A stretch of 64,000 nt of DNA from Salinicola halimionae (GCF_003206065.1 NZ_PZJQ01000005.1:807745-871744); one strand, 5' to 3'. Counted from the first letter of the stretch, positions 21,107 to 32,092 are shown. The notes: generated by a model from the sequence alone, not told the origin. Translations and numbers: made by a program.

Positions 21107-22727
21107 TATCGACGTTCAGGCCCGGCTGGCCGCGCTGCGTGAGCAGTATGGCCTTCGTCTGAGCAACGACTTGCAGACGCTGATGTCGCAGTCCCGGGAG
21201 GTGAGTACGCGGCAAAGCGCTGTCGATTTCGAGTCTCTCGACGTGTTACGTCAGGGTCTGCACCGTATCGCCGGTTCAGCGGGCAGCTTCGGCTACGCCG
21301 CATTGAGCCGCGATGCGCGCGAGCTGGAGATCGGGCTGCAGGCAGCCATCGAAGGAGCCAACCCGCCAACGCCCTCCATGTTGACGGCGCTCCATGATCG
21401 TCTACAGGCTTGTTATCGTGCACTGGAGAGCCCAAAGCTTTCGGAAGTCGGTGAGCCGCAGGGCAGTTATCATCTGGCCAGCGGTGATCGTGCGATACGT
21501 GTCGCGGTGCTGGCGGACGGTGATACCGAAACGCTGATCCAGTCCCTGAGCGGCTTCGGGTACGAGTGTCGGCAACTGACGGATATCCTCGGCCCCCATC
21601 GAGGCGGGACCACGTGGCATCCGGATATCGCCATCGTCGATACCGCCAAGGTTGCCGACGAGGTCTGGAAGCCTGCGGTGGAGGAAGTGCCTCAGGCGGC
21701 ATTGATCATGCTGAGTGCCGAGAGCGGCTTCGAGCCACGGTTGAAGGCGGTCCGTCATGGCGCCATGGGATTCTTCGTTCATCCGGTGGATGTGCCCTCG
21801 CTGGAGCATCGTCTGCGCCATCTAGTCAACCTGCCGCAACAGGACCCCTACCGGGTGTTGATCGTCGACGACGATGTCGAGCTGGCCGAGCATTTTAGGT
21901 TGACCCTGAAGATGTCCGGCATCGAGTCCCGAGTGATCAACGATCCTCACGATGTCCTGCAGGGCCTGCGGGAATTCATCCCCGATCTGGTGCTGATCGA
22001 TATCAATATGCCGGGCTGCTCTGGCCCGGAACTGGCGCGGATCATCCGTTTCGATGACGATTGGCTCAAGATTCCGCTGATCTATCTGTCGGCGGAGTCG
22101 GATGCCCACCTTCAGGCGCAGGCGCTGGCGCAGGCGGGGGATGATTTCCTGGTCAAGCCGATCTCCGACGTGGGCCTGGTCGCCGCCGTTACCGCGCGGG
22201 CGCAGCGATCCCGTCAGTTGAGTCTGGCGCTGGCTCGCGACGGCCTCACCGGGTTGATCAAGCACCCGGCGATCAAGGAGCTGATCGAGCTCGAGATGGC
22301 CCGCGGTCAGCGCACCGATACCGCGGCTTGCGTCGTGATGATCGATATCGATCGTTTCAAGTCGATCAACGACACCTACGGCCATGGCACCGGCGACTAT
22401 GTCATCCGGCTGCTGGCCAACCTGCTGCGCCAGCGGCTGCGGCGAGTCGATCACGTCGGTCGATATGGCGGGGAAGAGTTTGTTGCCGTGCTACCGTCTT
22501 GCTCGCTGGAGAACGCCCGCGAGGCCATCGAGCGCATTCGCGTCAGCTTTTCGGAGCTCGAGTGCGTGGCGGCGACGGAGACCTTTCACGCCACTTTCAG
22601 CGCCGGGGTGTCGAGCACTCATCAATGGCCGAATGCCGAGACGCTACTGGAGGCCGCCGATAGGGCGATGTACGAGGCCAAACAGGGCGGGCGCGACCAG
22701 ACGCGGATCGCCGTTCCGCCCAGCTGA
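21099..22727 (+). CDS. Hpt-REC-REC-GGDEF diguanylate cyclase
   Basis: A 542-residue soluble protein. An Hpt domain spans about 1-110 with H55 in LHRIAGSAGSFG. A first receiver-like domain (about 132-245) keeps an aspartate (D181) but has histidine (H228) where the conserved lysine should be, so it looks inactive. A second receiver (about 252-370) is intact with D301 and K353. The GGDEF domain (about 375-540) has GGEEF at 457-461 and the inhibitory-site RxxD (R448-D451), so it should make c-di-GMP and be product-inhibited. The ATG overlaps the regulator gene by 8 bases. Confidence 0.92.
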   Translation: MADIDVQARLAALREQYGLRLSNDLQTLMSQSREVSTRQSAVDFESLDVLRQGLHRIAGSAGSFGYAALSRDARELEIGLQAAIEGANPPTPSMLTALHDRLQACYRALESPKLSEVGEPQGSYHLASGDRAIRVAVLADGDTETLIQSLSGFGYECRQLTDILGPHRGGTTWHPDIAIVDTAKVADEVWKPAVEEVPQAALIMLSAESGFEPRLKAVRHGAMGFFVHPVDVPSLEHRLRHLVNLPQQDPYRVLIVDDDVELAEHFRLTLKMSGIESRVINDPHDVLQGLREFIPDLVLIDINMPGCSGPELARIIRFDDDWLKIPLIYLSAESDAHLQAQALAQAGDDFLVKPISDVGLVAAVTARAQRSRQLSLALARDGLTGLIKHPAIKELIELEMARGQRTDTAACVVMIDIDRFKSINDTYGHGTGDYVIRLLANLLRQRLRRVDHVGRYGGEEFVAVLPSCSLENAREAIERIRVSFSELECVAATETFHATFSAGVSSTHQWPNAETLLEAADRAMYEAKQGGRDQTRIAVPPS

Positions 22728-22742
22728 GTTGCGAGTTTCGGC

Positions 22743-24146
22743 TTAGCGCCGATTCTTGCGCGCTTCGCGAGTCCGGCTGAGCTGGCGCTCGCGCGCCTTC
22801 TCGCGATCGCTGGCGCCGGCCTGACTGTCGTAGGGGTTGTCGCCGGAACGGAATTCGAACCGAATCGGCGTACCACGCACTTTCAGCACTTTGCGGAAGG
22901 TGTTGGTCAGGTAGCGTTTGTAGGCTTCCTGCAGCGACGAAGTCTGGTTGCCATGCACGACGATGATGGGCGGATTGCTGCCGCCTTGGTGGGCCATGCG
23001 CAGCTTGATGCGGCGGCCGTTGATCATCGGGGGCTGATGTTCGCTGACGGCATCCTGCAGAATCGTGGTCAAGCGATTGGTCGACCAGTGGCTGTTGGCG
23101 CTGTCGAAGGCCTTGTCGACCGACTTGTAGAGATCGCCGACGCCGGTGCCGTGGAGTGCCGAGATGAAATGCAACTCGGCGTAGTCGGCGAATCCCAGCC
23201 GGCGCTTGATATCGGAGCGCATCTTGTCCCGCGCTTCGCTCTCCAGACCGTCCCACTTGTTGACTGCCAGCACCAGCGCACGGCCGCTGCTGAGCACGTA
23301 GTCGAGCAGGTGCATGTCCTGTTCCACCAGGCCCGTGCGGGCGTCCAGTACCATGATCGCGACGTGGCACTCCTTGATCGCCTCAAGCGTCTTCACGATC
23401 GAGAACTTCTCGGCGATCAGGCTGACGTTCTTGCGTCGTCGGACGCCGGCGGTATCCACCAGTACGTAGGGCTTGCCGCGGCGCTCGAACGGAATTTCGA
23501 TGGAATCGCGAGTGGTGCCCGCCTCGTCGAAGACCACCACGCGCTCTTCGCCCAGCATTCGATTGACCAGCGTCGACTTGCCGACGTTGGGTCGGCCGAT
23601 CACACCGATGTGGATGCCGGGATAGTGGCCGGTCGGGCCTGCATTGGGGTCGCGCTCGGGGAAGGGGGCCAGCACCTCGTCGATCAGAGTGGTGACGTTA
23701 CGCCCGTGCGAGGCCGCGATCGGGTGCGGATCGCCCAGACCCAGCGCCCAGAAATCGGCCATCGCGGTGTGTTCTTCCAGACCGTCGGTCTTGTTCACCA
23801 CCAGCCAGGTCTTCTTCTGGTTGACGCGCAGATGATTGGCGATCGCCTGGTCGGCGGGCATCAGACCGGCGCGCCCATCGACCATGAACAGCACGATATC
23901 GGCGTCGTCGATGGCGGTCAGAGATTGCTCCGCCATCACGGCGTCGATGCCCTGTTCGTCGCCGCTGATACCGCCGGTATCGATCACGGTGTAGGTCTTG
24001 TCGCCGAGCTGACCGCTACCGTACTTGCGATCGCGGGTCAGGCCGGGGAAATCGGCCACCAGCGCATCGCGAGTGCGTGTCAGGCGGTTGAAAAGGGTCG
24101 ACTTGCCGACGTTGGGTCGGCCAACCAGGGCGATAACGGGGTTCAT
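22743..24146 (-). CDS. der: Ribosome biogenesis GTPase Der (EngA)
   Basis: Der is an essential GTPase with two tandem G domains and a C-terminal KH-like domain, needed for 50S assembly. Both P-loops are GRPNVGKST (near residue 8 and again near 185); each has DTxG (DTGGISG and DTAGVRR) and NKxD (NKTDG, NKWDG). The KH-like part holds [17 protein letters not shown]. The ATG at 24146 (MNPVIALVG) matches the family start; a TTG four codons upstream is possible. It is the last gene of the rlmN..der run. Confidence 0.96.
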   Translation of the reverse strand: MNPVIALVGRPNVGKSTLFNRLTRTRDALVADFPGLTRDRKYGSGQLGDKTYTVIDTGGISGDEQGIDAVMAEQSLTAIDDADIVLFMVDGRAGLMPADQAIANHLRVNQKKTWLVVNKTDGLEEHTAMADFWALGLGDPHPIAASHGRNVTTLIDEVLAPFPERDPNAGPTGHYPGIHIGVIGRPNVGKSTLVNRMLGEERVVVFDEAGTTRDSIEIPFERRGKPYVLVDTAGVRRRKNVSLIAEKFSIVKTLEAIKECHVAIMVLDARTGLVEQDMHLLDYVLSSGRALVLAVNKWDGLESEARDKMRSDIKRRLGFADYAELHFISALHGTGVGDLYKSVDKAFDSANSHWSTNRLTTILQDAVSEHQPPMINGRRIKLRMAHQGGSNPPIIVVHGNQTSSLQEAYKRYLTNTFRKVLKVRGTPIRFEFRSGDNPYDSQAGASDREKARERQLSRTREARKNRR

Positions 24147-24288
24147 GGCGATTCGCAAAAGGGCGGTGACAAGATGGACGATCAGCGGGAGGGGTTGGAG
24201 AACCCGGTGCGATCGATGTTAATAACCGGGCATTCTAGCATGTGAAGAGCGCGAAGTCCGAATCTCACGGCCGGGGCTCTCCAAACGC

Positions 24289-24316
24289 AATCGGCCCCGC
24301 GCAGGCGGGGCCGATT
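24289..24316 (-). terminator. GC-rich hairpin between bamB and der
   Basis: AATCGGCCCCGC pairs perfectly with GCGGGGCCGATT around a GCAG loop, 18 bases past the bamB stop. On the minus strand it is followed by GCGTTTGG, a weak T-tract. Termination or attenuation before der is plausible. Confidence 0.6.
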
Positions 24317-24334
24317 GACGCTGTCCGGAGCTGA

Positions 24335-25501
24335 TCAGTTCTGGTCGGAAAGCGTCTTCAGATCGTAGGCCGTCAGGGTGCCGTCGTTGCTCAGCGCATA
24401 GATGCGGCGATCGCCGGTCAGCAGAGGCAGCGTCAGGCCATCGCCGCCGAGATGTTCGCGGCCGCTCATTTCGCCGGTCGAGGCATCGATGAGGTGGATA
24501 TAACCCTCGTAGTCACCCACCGCGATGTTGCCGTCGACGAATGCGGGTGCGGTCAGCGAACGGCCTTCGAGCGTGTCGGAATCCCACATCACGCGGCCGG
24601 TATCGGCCTCGATGGCGATGACGTGGCTGGCGGCATTGACCGTGAACAGGTAGTTCCCCACGACCAATGGGGTCAGGTAGCTGGACTCTTCATGCTCCCA
24701 CAATACCTTGCCCGAGGTGGCTTCCAGTGCCAGCAGGCGACCGTTGTAGCTGGTCACGAACAGGCGCCCGTCCTGGGTCAGAACCGGCTGGCCGTCGAGG
24801 TCGACGAGCTGGTCGACTTCGGTACGCCCCTTGGGCACGGCAACACGCATGTCCCACAGCGGCTGGCCGCTGCGATTGTCCAGCGTCACCAGACGACCGT
24901 TGGCGAATCCAGCGAACGAGACCGGTTCGATGACGCGAGGCGCGCCAGTACCGCGTAACGTCAACGCCGGTTGAGAGCTGGAGTAGACCCACTGTTCTTT
25001 GCCACCCAGGCGGTCGAGGGCCGTGACGGCGCCATCGACACTCTGTACCACGACCAGCTCGCTGTTGACCTGCGGTGCGGCCAGCACTTCGCTGGAAACG
25101 CGTGATTTCCAGTCGATGCTGCCGTCCTCGCGGTCCACTGCCAGCACTTCACCATTGCGCGTGCCGAGGTAGAGACGTCCGCTGTCGGCGCCGATGCCGC
25201 TGGAGATAGGCGTGCCCAGATCGACGTCCCACTGGGTGTCGCCACTCTGGGTGTCGATCGCGCGCAGATCGCCGGTTTCGTCGACGGCGTAGATCGTGCC
25301 GTTGTCGACGATGGGGGTCAGCGGGTAGCGAGCGCGACCCAGGCCTTCGCCGACGCCCTGGTCCCAGCGCTCGTCGAGGCTCACTTTGGGTGTGAAGTCC
25401 TGAAGCGGCTTGGGCGGATACTGCGGTTCGACGCTACCGGCACAGCCGGCCAGCAGTGTGGCGGTCAACCCCAGGGGCAGAAGTAGGTGGGTCAATTTCA
25501 T
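24335..25501 (-). CDS. bamB: Outer-membrane assembly lipoprotein BamB
   Basis: BamB is the eight-bladed beta-propeller lipoprotein of the BAM complex that inserts beta-barrel proteins into the outer membrane. The lipobox is LLAGC at the end of a short signal. Repeated PQQ-like blade motifs are visible: GTIYAVDETGDLRAIDTQSG, GRLYLGTRNGEVLAVD, GRLFVTSYNGRLLALE and HVIAIEADTG. Length 388 (E. coli 392). Its ATG overlaps the stop of the upstream yfgM-type gene as ATGA. Confidence 0.95.
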   Translation of the reverse strand: MKLTHLLLPLGLTATLLAGCAGSVEPQYPPKPLQDFTPKVSLDERWDQGVGEGLGRARYPLTPIVDNGTIYAVDETGDLRAIDTQSGDTQWDVDLGTPISSGIGADSGRLYLGTRNGEVLAVDREDGSIDWKSRVSSEVLAAPQVNSELVVVQSVDGAVTALDRLGGKEQWVYSSSQPALTLRGTGAPRVIEPVSFAGFANGRLVTLDNRSGQPLWDMRVAVPKGRTEVDQLVDLDGQPVLTQDGRLFVTSYNGRLLALEATSGKVLWEHEESSYLTPLVVGNYLFTVNAASHVIAIEADTGRVMWDSDTLEGRSLTAPAFVDGNIAVGDYEGYIHLIDASTGEMSGREHLGGDGLTLPLLTGDRRIYALSNDGTLTAYDLKTLSDQN

Positions 25502-26157
25502 CGGGTGGCGTCCTCCGCACCGAGATCGTCTAGCTTGAGCTGCAGGCCATAGATTGTCTGGTCAGCATCCTGCGCCAGACTTTGCGCCTGTTGATAGGCC
25601 TTGCGCGCGTCATCGGAGCGCTCGAGCGCCAGATAGGCGTCACCGAGCACGTTCTGTCGCTGCGCTTCGAGTGTACCGGGTACGGCATCCTCGAGTGTCT
25701 CGAGGGCCTTGCTCGGATCGTCGCTGGTCATCTGCAGGCGCGCCAGATCGATCCGGGCCAGACCCTGCATGTAGGGCCGGTCGCTGTCGTCGATGACGTC
25801 GTTCAACGCCTGGCGGGCGCGGTCGGTATCATCGGCGTTGACGGCGATCTTGGCTTCCAGCAGGCCGGCCAGATCGGCGTAAAGCGTATCGCCATGGTCG
25901 CTCTGCAAGTTATCGGCAAGATCGAATGCTTGCGTACGGGCATTATCGTCGAGCGTATCGCTGCTGGCGATGGCGATCAGCTGCTGATAGCTGTTGGAGG
26001 CTTCGGCAGACTGGCCTTCCTGATGGCGCTGCCATGCCTGCCAGCCAAAGACACCGGCGGCGGCGATGACAATGCCGACCAGCAGGGCGCTGCCGTTGGA
26101 CTTCCACCACTCCTTGATCGCGTCCAGCTGCTCTTCTTCGGTCCTAAGCTCCGCCAC
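25498..26157 (-). CDS. yfgM: YfgM-family TPR protein (Sec translocon-associated)
   Basis: This 219-residue protein has a cytosolic N-terminal tail, one membrane anchor (about 23-42, ALLVGIVIAAAGVFGW) and a periplasmic TPR-like region. This layout and its place before bamB identify YfgM, which in E. coli associates with SecYEG and PpiD and helps periplasmic chaperone hand-off. The start is GTG at 26157 with AAGGAG eight bases upstream. The roughly 210 bases to hisS contain a short direct repeat (CTGTTCGGTGC twice near 26261-26288) and no gene. Confidence 0.88.
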   Translation of the reverse strand: MAELRTEEEQLDAIKEWWKSNGSALLVGIVIAAAGVFGWQAWQRHQEGQSAEASNSYQQLIAIASSDTLDDNARTQAFDLADNLQSDHGDTLYADLAGLLEAKIAVNADDTDRARQALNDVIDDSDRPYMQGLARIDLARLQMTSDDPSKALETLEDAVPGTLEAQRQNVLGDAYLALERSDDARKAYQQAQSLAQDADQTIYGLQLKLDDLGAEDATR

Positions 26158-26366
26158 GGGCGGTCTCCTTAATTCGTTCCAAAACGGCTATGGCCAGGCA
26201 GACACGTCATTCGCGCCCACCCAGCATTCATTCGTGGCCGGGTGCAGGTTCAGAATCATGCTGTTCGGTGCCAAGCTGTTCGGTGCACGTTGCTCGGTAC
26301 TATGCCGCCCGGTCTGATGACAACCAGAATCAGGCCAGTCTCGCTCGTACCAGTCAATTGCCCCGC

Positions 26367-27647
26367 TCAGGTGAACTGGCGGCCGAGCCAGGCGATAGCG
26401 TCGTCCTGAGCGAGAGTCTGCTGCTCGCTATCGTCACGCAGTGGCTTCAATGTCAGCCGTGCGTTGGCGATCTCGTCTTCACCCAGAATCAGAGCGACCC
26501 GAGCGCCGCTGCGATCGGCACGGCGGATCTGGCTCTTGAAGCTACCGCCGCCGCAGTGTACCTGAAGACGCAGCGCGGGCAGAGCATCGCGCAGACGCTC
26601 GCCAAGCAGCAGTGCTTCACGCTCGGCCGATTCACCCATCGCCAGCAGATAGGCGTCGGCACCACCCTTGGCATCCTCGGGGACCAGCTCGAGCGTTTCG
26701 AGCAACAGCATGAGGCGTTCGAGACCGATGGCAAAACCCACGCCGGGCGTGGGTTTGCCGCCAAGCTGTTCGACCAGGCCGTCGTAGCGTCCGCCACCAC
26801 AAACGGTACCCTGACTGCCGAGGGCAGTGGTGGTCCATTCGAATACCGTGCGCGAGTAGTAATCGAGGCCTCGGACCAGTCGCGGATTGATCCGATAGTC
26901 GATACCGGCGGCATCGAGTGTCGACTTGAGCCGTTCGAAGTGCTCGCGGGATTCGTCGTCGAGATGTTCCAGCAGCTGCGGCGCGCCGGCGAGCATCTCG
27001 CCCATGGCCGGATTCTTGGAATCCAGGATGCGCAGCGGGTTGGTCGTCAAACGACGAAGTGAATCCTCGTCGAGTACGTCGCGATGAGACTCGAAGTAGG
27101 CGACCAGAGACTCGCGGTAGGCCGCCCGGGCCTCCGAAGAACCCAGCGAATTGAGCTCGAGCGTCACGTGTTCGGCCATACCGAGCTGACGCCACAGACG
27201 GGCGGAGAGCAGAATGATCTCAGCATCGATATCCGGGCCGGTCATGCCGTAAGCCTCGATACCGATCTGATGGAATTGTCGATAGCGCCCTTTCTGCGGG
27301 CGCTCGTAGCGGAACATCGGCCCCATGTACCACAGTCGCTGAGTCTGATTGTGGAGCAGGCCATGCTCCATCGCTGCGCGCACCACCGCAGCGGTATTTT
27401 CCGGGCGCAGTGTCAGGCTTTCGCCATTGCGGTCGTCGAAGGTATACATCTCCTTCTCGACGACATCGGTCGCCTCACCGATGGAACGGGCAAACAGCAC
27501 CGTCGGTTCGACGATCGGCGTACGGATCTCGCGATAATCGTAGCGGTCCACCAGGGAGCGCAGCTGTCGTTCGACGTATTGCCACGCGGGCGACTGATCC
27601 GGCAGCAGATCGTTCATGCCGCGAATGGCTTGTAATTTGTTGCTCAA
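26367..27647 (-). CDS. hisS: Histidyl-tRNA synthetase
   Basis: HisS is a class II aminoacyl-tRNA synthetase. Visible motifs: [11 protein letters not shown] at the N-terminus, motif 2 [20 protein letters not shown], the histidine-specific [15 protein letters not shown] and motif 3 [12 protein letters not shown]. The start is best placed at the TTG at 27647 (SNKLQAIRG), which has AGGAGT seven bases upstream and gives 426 residues (E. coli 424). The upstream in-frame extension lacks a ribosome-binding site and conservation. Confidence 0.96.
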   Translation of the reverse strand: MSNKLQAIRGMNDLLPDQSPAWQYVERQLRSLVDRYDYREIRTPIVEPTVLFARSIGEATDVVEKEMYTFDDRNGESLTLRPENTAAVVRAAMEHGLLHNQTQRLWYMGPMFRYERPQKGRYRQFHQIGIEAYGMTGPDIDAEIILLSARLWRQLGMAEHVTLELNSLGSSEARAAYRESLVAYFESHRDVLDEDSLRRLTTNPLRILDSKNPAMGEMLAGAPQLLEHLDDESREHFERLKSTLDAAGIDYRINPRLVRGLDYYSRTVFEWTTTALGSQGTVCGGGRYDGLVEQLGGKPTPGVGFAIGLERLMLLLETLELVPEDAKGGADAYLLAMGESAEREALLLGERLRDALPALRLQVHCGGGSFKSQIRRADRSGARVALILGEDEIANARLTLKPLRDDSEQQTLAQDDAIAWLGRQFT

Positions 27648-27767
27648 CTGACACTCCTGCCTATAGCAAAACGCCACAGGCTGCCTGCCTGGGCGTTCGT
27701 CGATAATTCTCTGTTTGGGGGTTGCGGAGCATCAAGCGTCGCGGACACGCTTTCATGCTTCGCCTGT

Positions 27768-28883
27768 TCAAGCTCCGCGCGCAATGACGGCGCCTTCCCG
27801 ACTCTCTTTCTCTTTGGCCTTGGCGCGGATCAGCGCTTCGAGATCGTCGACCAGATGGTCGTTGCGCAACTTGCTGGCCGGCTTGCCATCGATGTAGACC
27901 AGGTTGGCCGGGCTGCCGCCGGTGAGGCCTATGTCGGTCTCCTTGGCTTCGCCGGGGCCGTTGACCACGCAGCCGATCACCGAGACGTTCAGCGGGGTCA
28001 TCACGTCCTCGAGACGCGTCTCGAGGGCGTTCATGGTGGCGATGACGTCGAAGTTCTGGCGCGAGCAGCTCGGGCATGCGATGAAGTTGATGCCCTTGGC
28101 GCGCAGCTTGAGGCTCTTCAGCATATCGAAGCCGACCTTGATCTCTTCGACCGGGTCGGCAGCGAGCGAGACGCGAATCGTGTCACCGATACCGTCCATC
28201 AGCAGCATGCCCAGGCCGATCGAGGATTTCACCGTGCCGGAGCGCAGGCCACCGGCCTCGGTGATGCCCAGATGCAGCGGCTGTTCGATCTGCTTGGCCA
28301 GCAGCCGGTAGGCGGCCACGGCCATGAACACGTCGCTCGCCTTGACGCTGACCTTGAAATCATGGAAATCGAGGCGGTCGAGATGGTCGATATGGCGCAT
28401 GGCCGATTCGACCAGCGCTTCCGGCGTGGGCTCGCCGTATTTCTTCTGCAGATCCTTCTCCAGCGAGCCGGCATTGACGCCGATGCGGATGGGAATGCCG
28501 TGGTGTCGCGCAGCATCGACGACGGCGCGGACGCGATCCTCGCGGCCGATGTTACCGGGATTGATGCGCAGACAGTCGACGCCGAGCTCGGCCACGCGCA
28601 GGGCGATCTTGTAGTCGAAATGGATGTCGGCAACCAACGGAACGCTGACCTGCCGCTTGATCTTGCCGAAGGCTTCGGCCGCATCCATGTCGGGCACCGA
28701 GACACGCACGATATCGGCGCCGGCCTGCTGCAGGCGCTCAATTTGCCCTACGGTGGCAGCGACATCGTTGGTGTCGGTATTGGTCATGCTCTGCACGGCG
28801 ATAGGCGCACCGCCGCCGACAGGTACGTCACCGACATGGATCTGTCGAGAGAGACGACGGGTGATCGGAGATGGCATCTGCAT
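27768..28883 (-). CDS. ispG: 4-hydroxy-3-methylbut-2-enyl diphosphate synthase IspG (GcpE)
   Basis: IspG is a [4Fe-4S] enzyme of the MEP isoprenoid pathway that converts MEcPP to HMBPP. The 371-residue protein contains [30 protein letters not shown], the cluster motif [10 protein letters not shown] and [15 protein letters not shown] with the third cysteine. It starts eight bases after the rodZ stop. Its last residues overlap no other gene; about 120 bases separate it from hisS. Confidence 0.97.
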   Translation of the reverse strand: MQMPSPITRRLSRQIHVGDVPVGGGAPIAVQSMTNTDTNDVAATVGQIERLQQAGADIVRVSVPDMDAAEAFGKIKRQVSVPLVADIHFDYKIALRVAELGVDCLRINPGNIGREDRVRAVVDAARHHGIPIRIGVNAGSLEKDLQKKYGEPTPEALVESAMRHIDHLDRLDFHDFKVSVKASDVFMAVAAYRLLAKQIEQPLHLGITEAGGLRSGTVKSSIGLGMLLMDGIGDTIRVSLAADPVEEIKVGFDMLKSLKLRAKGINFIACPSCSRQNFDVIATMNALETRLEDVMTPLNVSVIGCVVNGPGEAKETDIGLTGGSPANLVYIDGKPASKLRNDHLVDDLEALIRAKAKEKESREGAVIARGA

Positions 28884-28891
28884 GGCGCTTC

Positions 28892-29956
28892 TCAGTCTCC
28901 CAGGGTAAAGCGGGCAACGTTGTTGCCGCCCGTGTATTGACCAAGATCGATCGACTTGCCGCGGTATTCGAGCGTCACGCCACTGGCGTTGCCGATGGTC
29001 AGACGGAAGGGCGGTTCGCCTTCCGCGGTTGCCTGACTGTCGGCGGACTGCAGGCCGCTAAAAATTCGATCGTCATTGGCATCATAGATTTCGGTCCATG
29101 ACTCTTCGCTGAAAGTCAGGGAGAGCGAGTTGTCGCTGGCGCCCGCAGCCGCCGTATCATCGCCCACCGCCGCAGAGCTCGCCTGCGCTGCCTGACGTTC
29201 GTCGCGATTCGGGGGTGCCGTCTCCGCCGATGCGGAAACTCCCGTCGCACCACCCGTTTCGGCGGCATCGTTCGAGGCTGCCGCGTCAATATCGGTGGCC
29301 GGCGTATTCTGTTGATTTGGCAGGGGGGGTAGTTGGGTATCGGTGTTAGGTGCCATCGCCGAACTGCTGCCGTTTGTGCCAGAAGCGTTCGAGCCAGAGA
29401 TGCCGGAACCGGCAGCGCCTGAGTCAGTGGCGTCGCCGGTGTTCGCAGCAGCTCCGCTGCCATCATCGTTCAGACGATCGACGGCAATCGGGCTGTCATC
29501 GCTGCCACCCCCGAAGATGTCATTGCCTTCTCGGCTCTGCCACCACAATAGCGTCAACGATATCAGACCGATGATGACCAGCAGAGTGAACAGGCGGAAG
29601 ATCCAAGGACCGACTCGGGAAGGCGCTCGGGTGGTATGAACCGGCGCCAGTTTCCGCTCCATGTCGCCGCGGCCATGCGTGGCGTCGTAGGCGTTGACGA
29701 CGCGGGTCTCGTCCATTCCCAACAGGCGCGCGTACGCCCTCACGTAGCCTCGACGGTAAGCGGCGATCGGTACCTGGTCGAAGCGGTCTTCCTCCAGACC
29801 GGCCACGACGACCGGACGTAAATTGAGCTGCAGCGCGACATCTTCGAGGCTCAGCCCCTGACGTTCGCGCTCGCTCTGGAGCATGTGACCCGCCATCTCT
29901 TGAGAAGGGCTGGGCACATCGTGTTGCTGGACTGATGGTTCGTTCATTTCGCTCAT
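28892..29956 (-). CDS. rodZ: Cytoskeletal protein RodZ
   Basis: RodZ links MreB filaments to the elongasome and sets rod shape. The 354-residue protein has an N-terminal cytoplasmic helix-turn-helix ([20 protein letters not shown], about 27-95), a basic juxtamembrane stretch, one TM helix (about 118-140), a long Ser/Thr/Ala/Asp-rich periplasmic linker and a C-terminal beta domain (DUF4115) near [24 protein letters not shown] lies before the ATG. It sits between pilW and ispG as in Pseudomonas. Confidence 0.93.
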   Translation of the reverse strand: MSEMNEPSVQQHDVPSPSQEMAGHMLQSERERQGLSLEDVALQLNLRPVVVAGLEEDRFDQVPIAAYRRGYVRAYARLLGMDETRVVNAYDATHGRGDMERKLAPVHTTRAPSRVGPWIFRLFTLLVIIGLISLTLLWWQSREGNDIFGGGSDDSPIAVDRLNDDGSGAAANTGDATDSGAAGSGISGSNASGTNGSSSAMAPNTDTQLPPLPNQQNTPATDIDAAASNDAAETGGATGVSASAETAPPNRDERQAAQASSAAVGDDTAAAGASDNSLSLTFSEESWTEIYDANDDRIFSGLQSADSQATAEGEPPFRLTIGNASGVTLEYRGKSIDLGQYTGGNNVARFTLGD

Positions 29957-30017
29957 GGGCGAAAATCCTTCTGATCTCTCTTGGGCACGAGCTCGAACTC
30001 GGGCTCAAGTACGGGTT

Positions 30018-30764
30018 CTATTCGCCTCTGGAACCGCCGAGCTGCTGACGGTAAAAGGCCGCACGAGTCGAGTCTCCCTGAGCACTGGCGATGTCGCTCG
30101 CCAGACGCAGGCTATCGTCATCGGTGCCGGCCACGGTGAAATAACGCTGCAGGCGTTCCCAGGCGCGTTCGTCTTTACCCTGCGTGTGATCGAGGCGAGC
30201 GAGCGCCAACAGGCTGCGCGCATTACGCGCATCGATATCGAGGGCTCGCTCGTAATACTGCTGAGCGGCTGTCGCATCGCCGTTGGCGGTCTCGCACTGT
30301 CCCAGGTTCGCAAACAACTGGGCTCTCTGGGTGTAATTGATGTCCTGACTGGCAACGGCCAATTGCGCGCAGGCGCTGGCGTACTGCCCTCGCTGATACA
30401 AAAGGGCCGCATAATTGTTGCGTATGCGCGTCGCATCGGGGTCGGCTTTCAAGGCTTTCTGAAAAAAACCGTCGGCCAGATCCAGCTCTTTCTGGCGCTG
30501 ATAGAGCAGCGCCAGGCCTTCCATGGCACCACTGTCGCCAGCATCGAGGTCAATGGCGTGCTGCAGGGCCTGTTGCGCACGAGGCAGATTGCCCTCGGCG
30601 AGGTACGCCTTGCCTAGGCGAGTGTAGGCTGCTGCCGCATCCTCAGGGCTGTCCTGTTTCGGCCCATTGGAGGAGACCGCCGTGGCGCAGCCGCTCAATA
30701 GACACGCCATCCCCATCGCGACACACAACGATCGTATCGAAAAGGAGCGAGATGGGCGGGTCAT
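30018..30764 (-). CDS. pilW: Type IV pilus biogenesis lipoprotein PilW/PilF
   Basis: PilW (PilF in Pseudomonas) is the TPR lipoprotein pilotin needed for PilQ secretin assembly. Starting at the ATG at 30764 with GGGAGAG upstream gives 248 residues with a lipoprotein signal and lipobox LSGC. Five or six TPR units follow, for example AAAAYTRLGKAYLAEGNLPRA, and SGAMEGLALLYQRQKELDLA. The open frame extends further upstream, but that part is unconserved. The 194 bases to rlmN (30765-30958) hold no gene. Confidence 0.9.
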   Translation of the reverse strand: MTRPSRSFSIRSLCVAMGMACLLSGCATAVSSNGPKQDSPEDAAAAYTRLGKAYLAEGNLPRAQQALQHAIDLDAGDSGAMEGLALLYQRQKELDLADGFFQKALKADPDATRIRNNYAALLYQRGQYASACAQLAVASQDINYTQRAQLFANLGQCETANGDATAAQQYYERALDIDARNARSLLALARLDHTQGKDERAWERLQRYFTVAGTDDDSLRLASDIASAQGDSTRAAFYRQQLGGSRGE

Positions 30765-30958
30765 GCGCGGCTCTCCCATGGTTCGAGACAGCGACAACCG
30801 AAAGGTCGAATCCCGAGCAACTGAAAACAAAGCGATTTTGGGGCTCCCATCAAAGCGCTGCACCGAGTCGAAGTCAAGGCGAGGCCTGACCACGACGATG
30901 CCGACATCGATGACCGGAGCCCAATTCGGTGGACGCGTTGCGGTTTCATGCCCAATGT

Positions 30959-32092
30959 TCAGTCGGCATCCAGCTGGATCGACTGGATGTAGCGCTCGTG
31001 ACGCTTGGTTCGATCCTTGACCTTTCCTACCAGCTGGCCGCACGCGGCATCGATATCGTCACCGCGGGTGGTACGTACCATGGCCGTGTGGCCGAGTTCG
31101 TAAAGCCAGCTCTGGAAGCGCATCACCTGGTTGCGCGAAGGCTTTTCGTAACCCGAATGCGGGAACGGGTTGAACGGAATCAGGTTGATCTTGCACGGCA
31201 ATTCCTCGAGCAGCACCACCAGTTCCTCGGCGTGTACCTGCTGGTCGTTGACGTCCTTGATCAGGGTGTACTCGATGGTGACATGACGCGTCGTCTCGCA
31301 TTTGGCGAGATAGCGCTGGCACGCATCCAGCAGCATGCGGATATTGTACTTGCGATTGAGCGGCACCAGCTCGTTGCGCAATTCGTCATTCGCGGCATGT
31401 AGCGAGATCGCCAGGCTGACGTCGATATCGTCGCCCAGCTTGTCGATCATCGGCACCACACCGGAGGTCGACAGCGTGACACGGCGTTTGGACATGCCAT
31501 AGGCGTTGTCGTCGAGCATCAGCTTCATCGACGGCACCACGTTGTCGTAGTTGAGCAGAGGTTCACCCATGCCCATCATCACCACGTTGGTGATCGCCTT
31601 GCGTCCGTCGGGGGCGCTCATGCGGCCGCCGGCACGCTGCTGGGCGACCCAGACCTGGCCGATGATCTCGGCGCTGGTCAGGTTGCGCTGAAAACCCTGC
31701 TTGCCGGTGGAGCAGAAGCTGCAGTCCAGCGAACAGCCGACCTGGGACGACACGCATAGCGTCCGCCGTGCGCCGTTGTCGGCCGGAATCAGCACGGTCT
31801 CGACGTAGCTTCCATCCTCGACTTCCAGCACCCATTTGCGGGTACCGTCGCTCGAAGTGCCTTCGTAGACCACGCTCGGGCCACGGATCTCGGCGTGCTC
31901 TTCCAGTCGGCCACGCAGTGACTTGGAAAGATTGGTCATCGACTCGAAGTCGTCGCAACCTTCCTGATGAATCCACTTCATGACCTGGGCGGCGCGGAAT
32001 TTCTTCTCGCCCAGAGAGACGAAGAACGTCTCCATCTGCTCGCGGGAGAGCCCCAATAGATTGGTGCGCGGAGTAGCGGTGGCAGCGGTCAT
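30959..32092 (-). CDS. rlmN: 23S rRNA A2503 / tRNA A37 C2-methyltransferase RlmN
   Basis: RlmN is a radical-SAM enzyme that makes m2A2503 in 23S rRNA and m2A37 in some tRNAs. The cluster motif [14 protein letters not shown], the preceding [18 protein letters not shown], the SAM region [18 protein letters not shown] and the C-terminal AACGQLVG with the catalytic cysteine are present. The ATG at 32092 gives 377 residues. The 80-residue upstream extension overlaps ndk and is rejected. Confidence 0.96.
   Translation of the reverse strand: MTAATATPRTNLLGLSREQMETFFVSLGEKKFRAAQVMKWIHQEGCDDFESMTNLSKSLRGRLEEHAEIRGPSVVYEGTSSDGTRKWVLEVEDGSYVETVLIPADNGARRTLCVSSQVGCSLDCSFCSTGKQGFQRNLTSAEIIGQVWVAQQRAGGRMSAPDGRKAITNVVMMGMGEPLLNYDNVVPSMKLMLDDNAYGMSKRRVTLSTSGVVPMIDKLGDDIDVSLAISLHAANDELRNELVPLNRKYNIRMLLDACQRYLAKCETTRHVTIEYTLIKDVNDQQVHAEELVVLLEELPCKINLIPFNPFPHSGYEKPSRNQVMRFQSWLYELGHTAMVRTTRGDDIDAACGQLVGKVKDRTKRHERYIQSIQLDAD

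Noticed and set aside
22953..24245. A 430-codon plus-strand frame opposite der
   Set aside because: His/Val/Gly-rich antisense shadow of the Der GTPase; no motif of its own.
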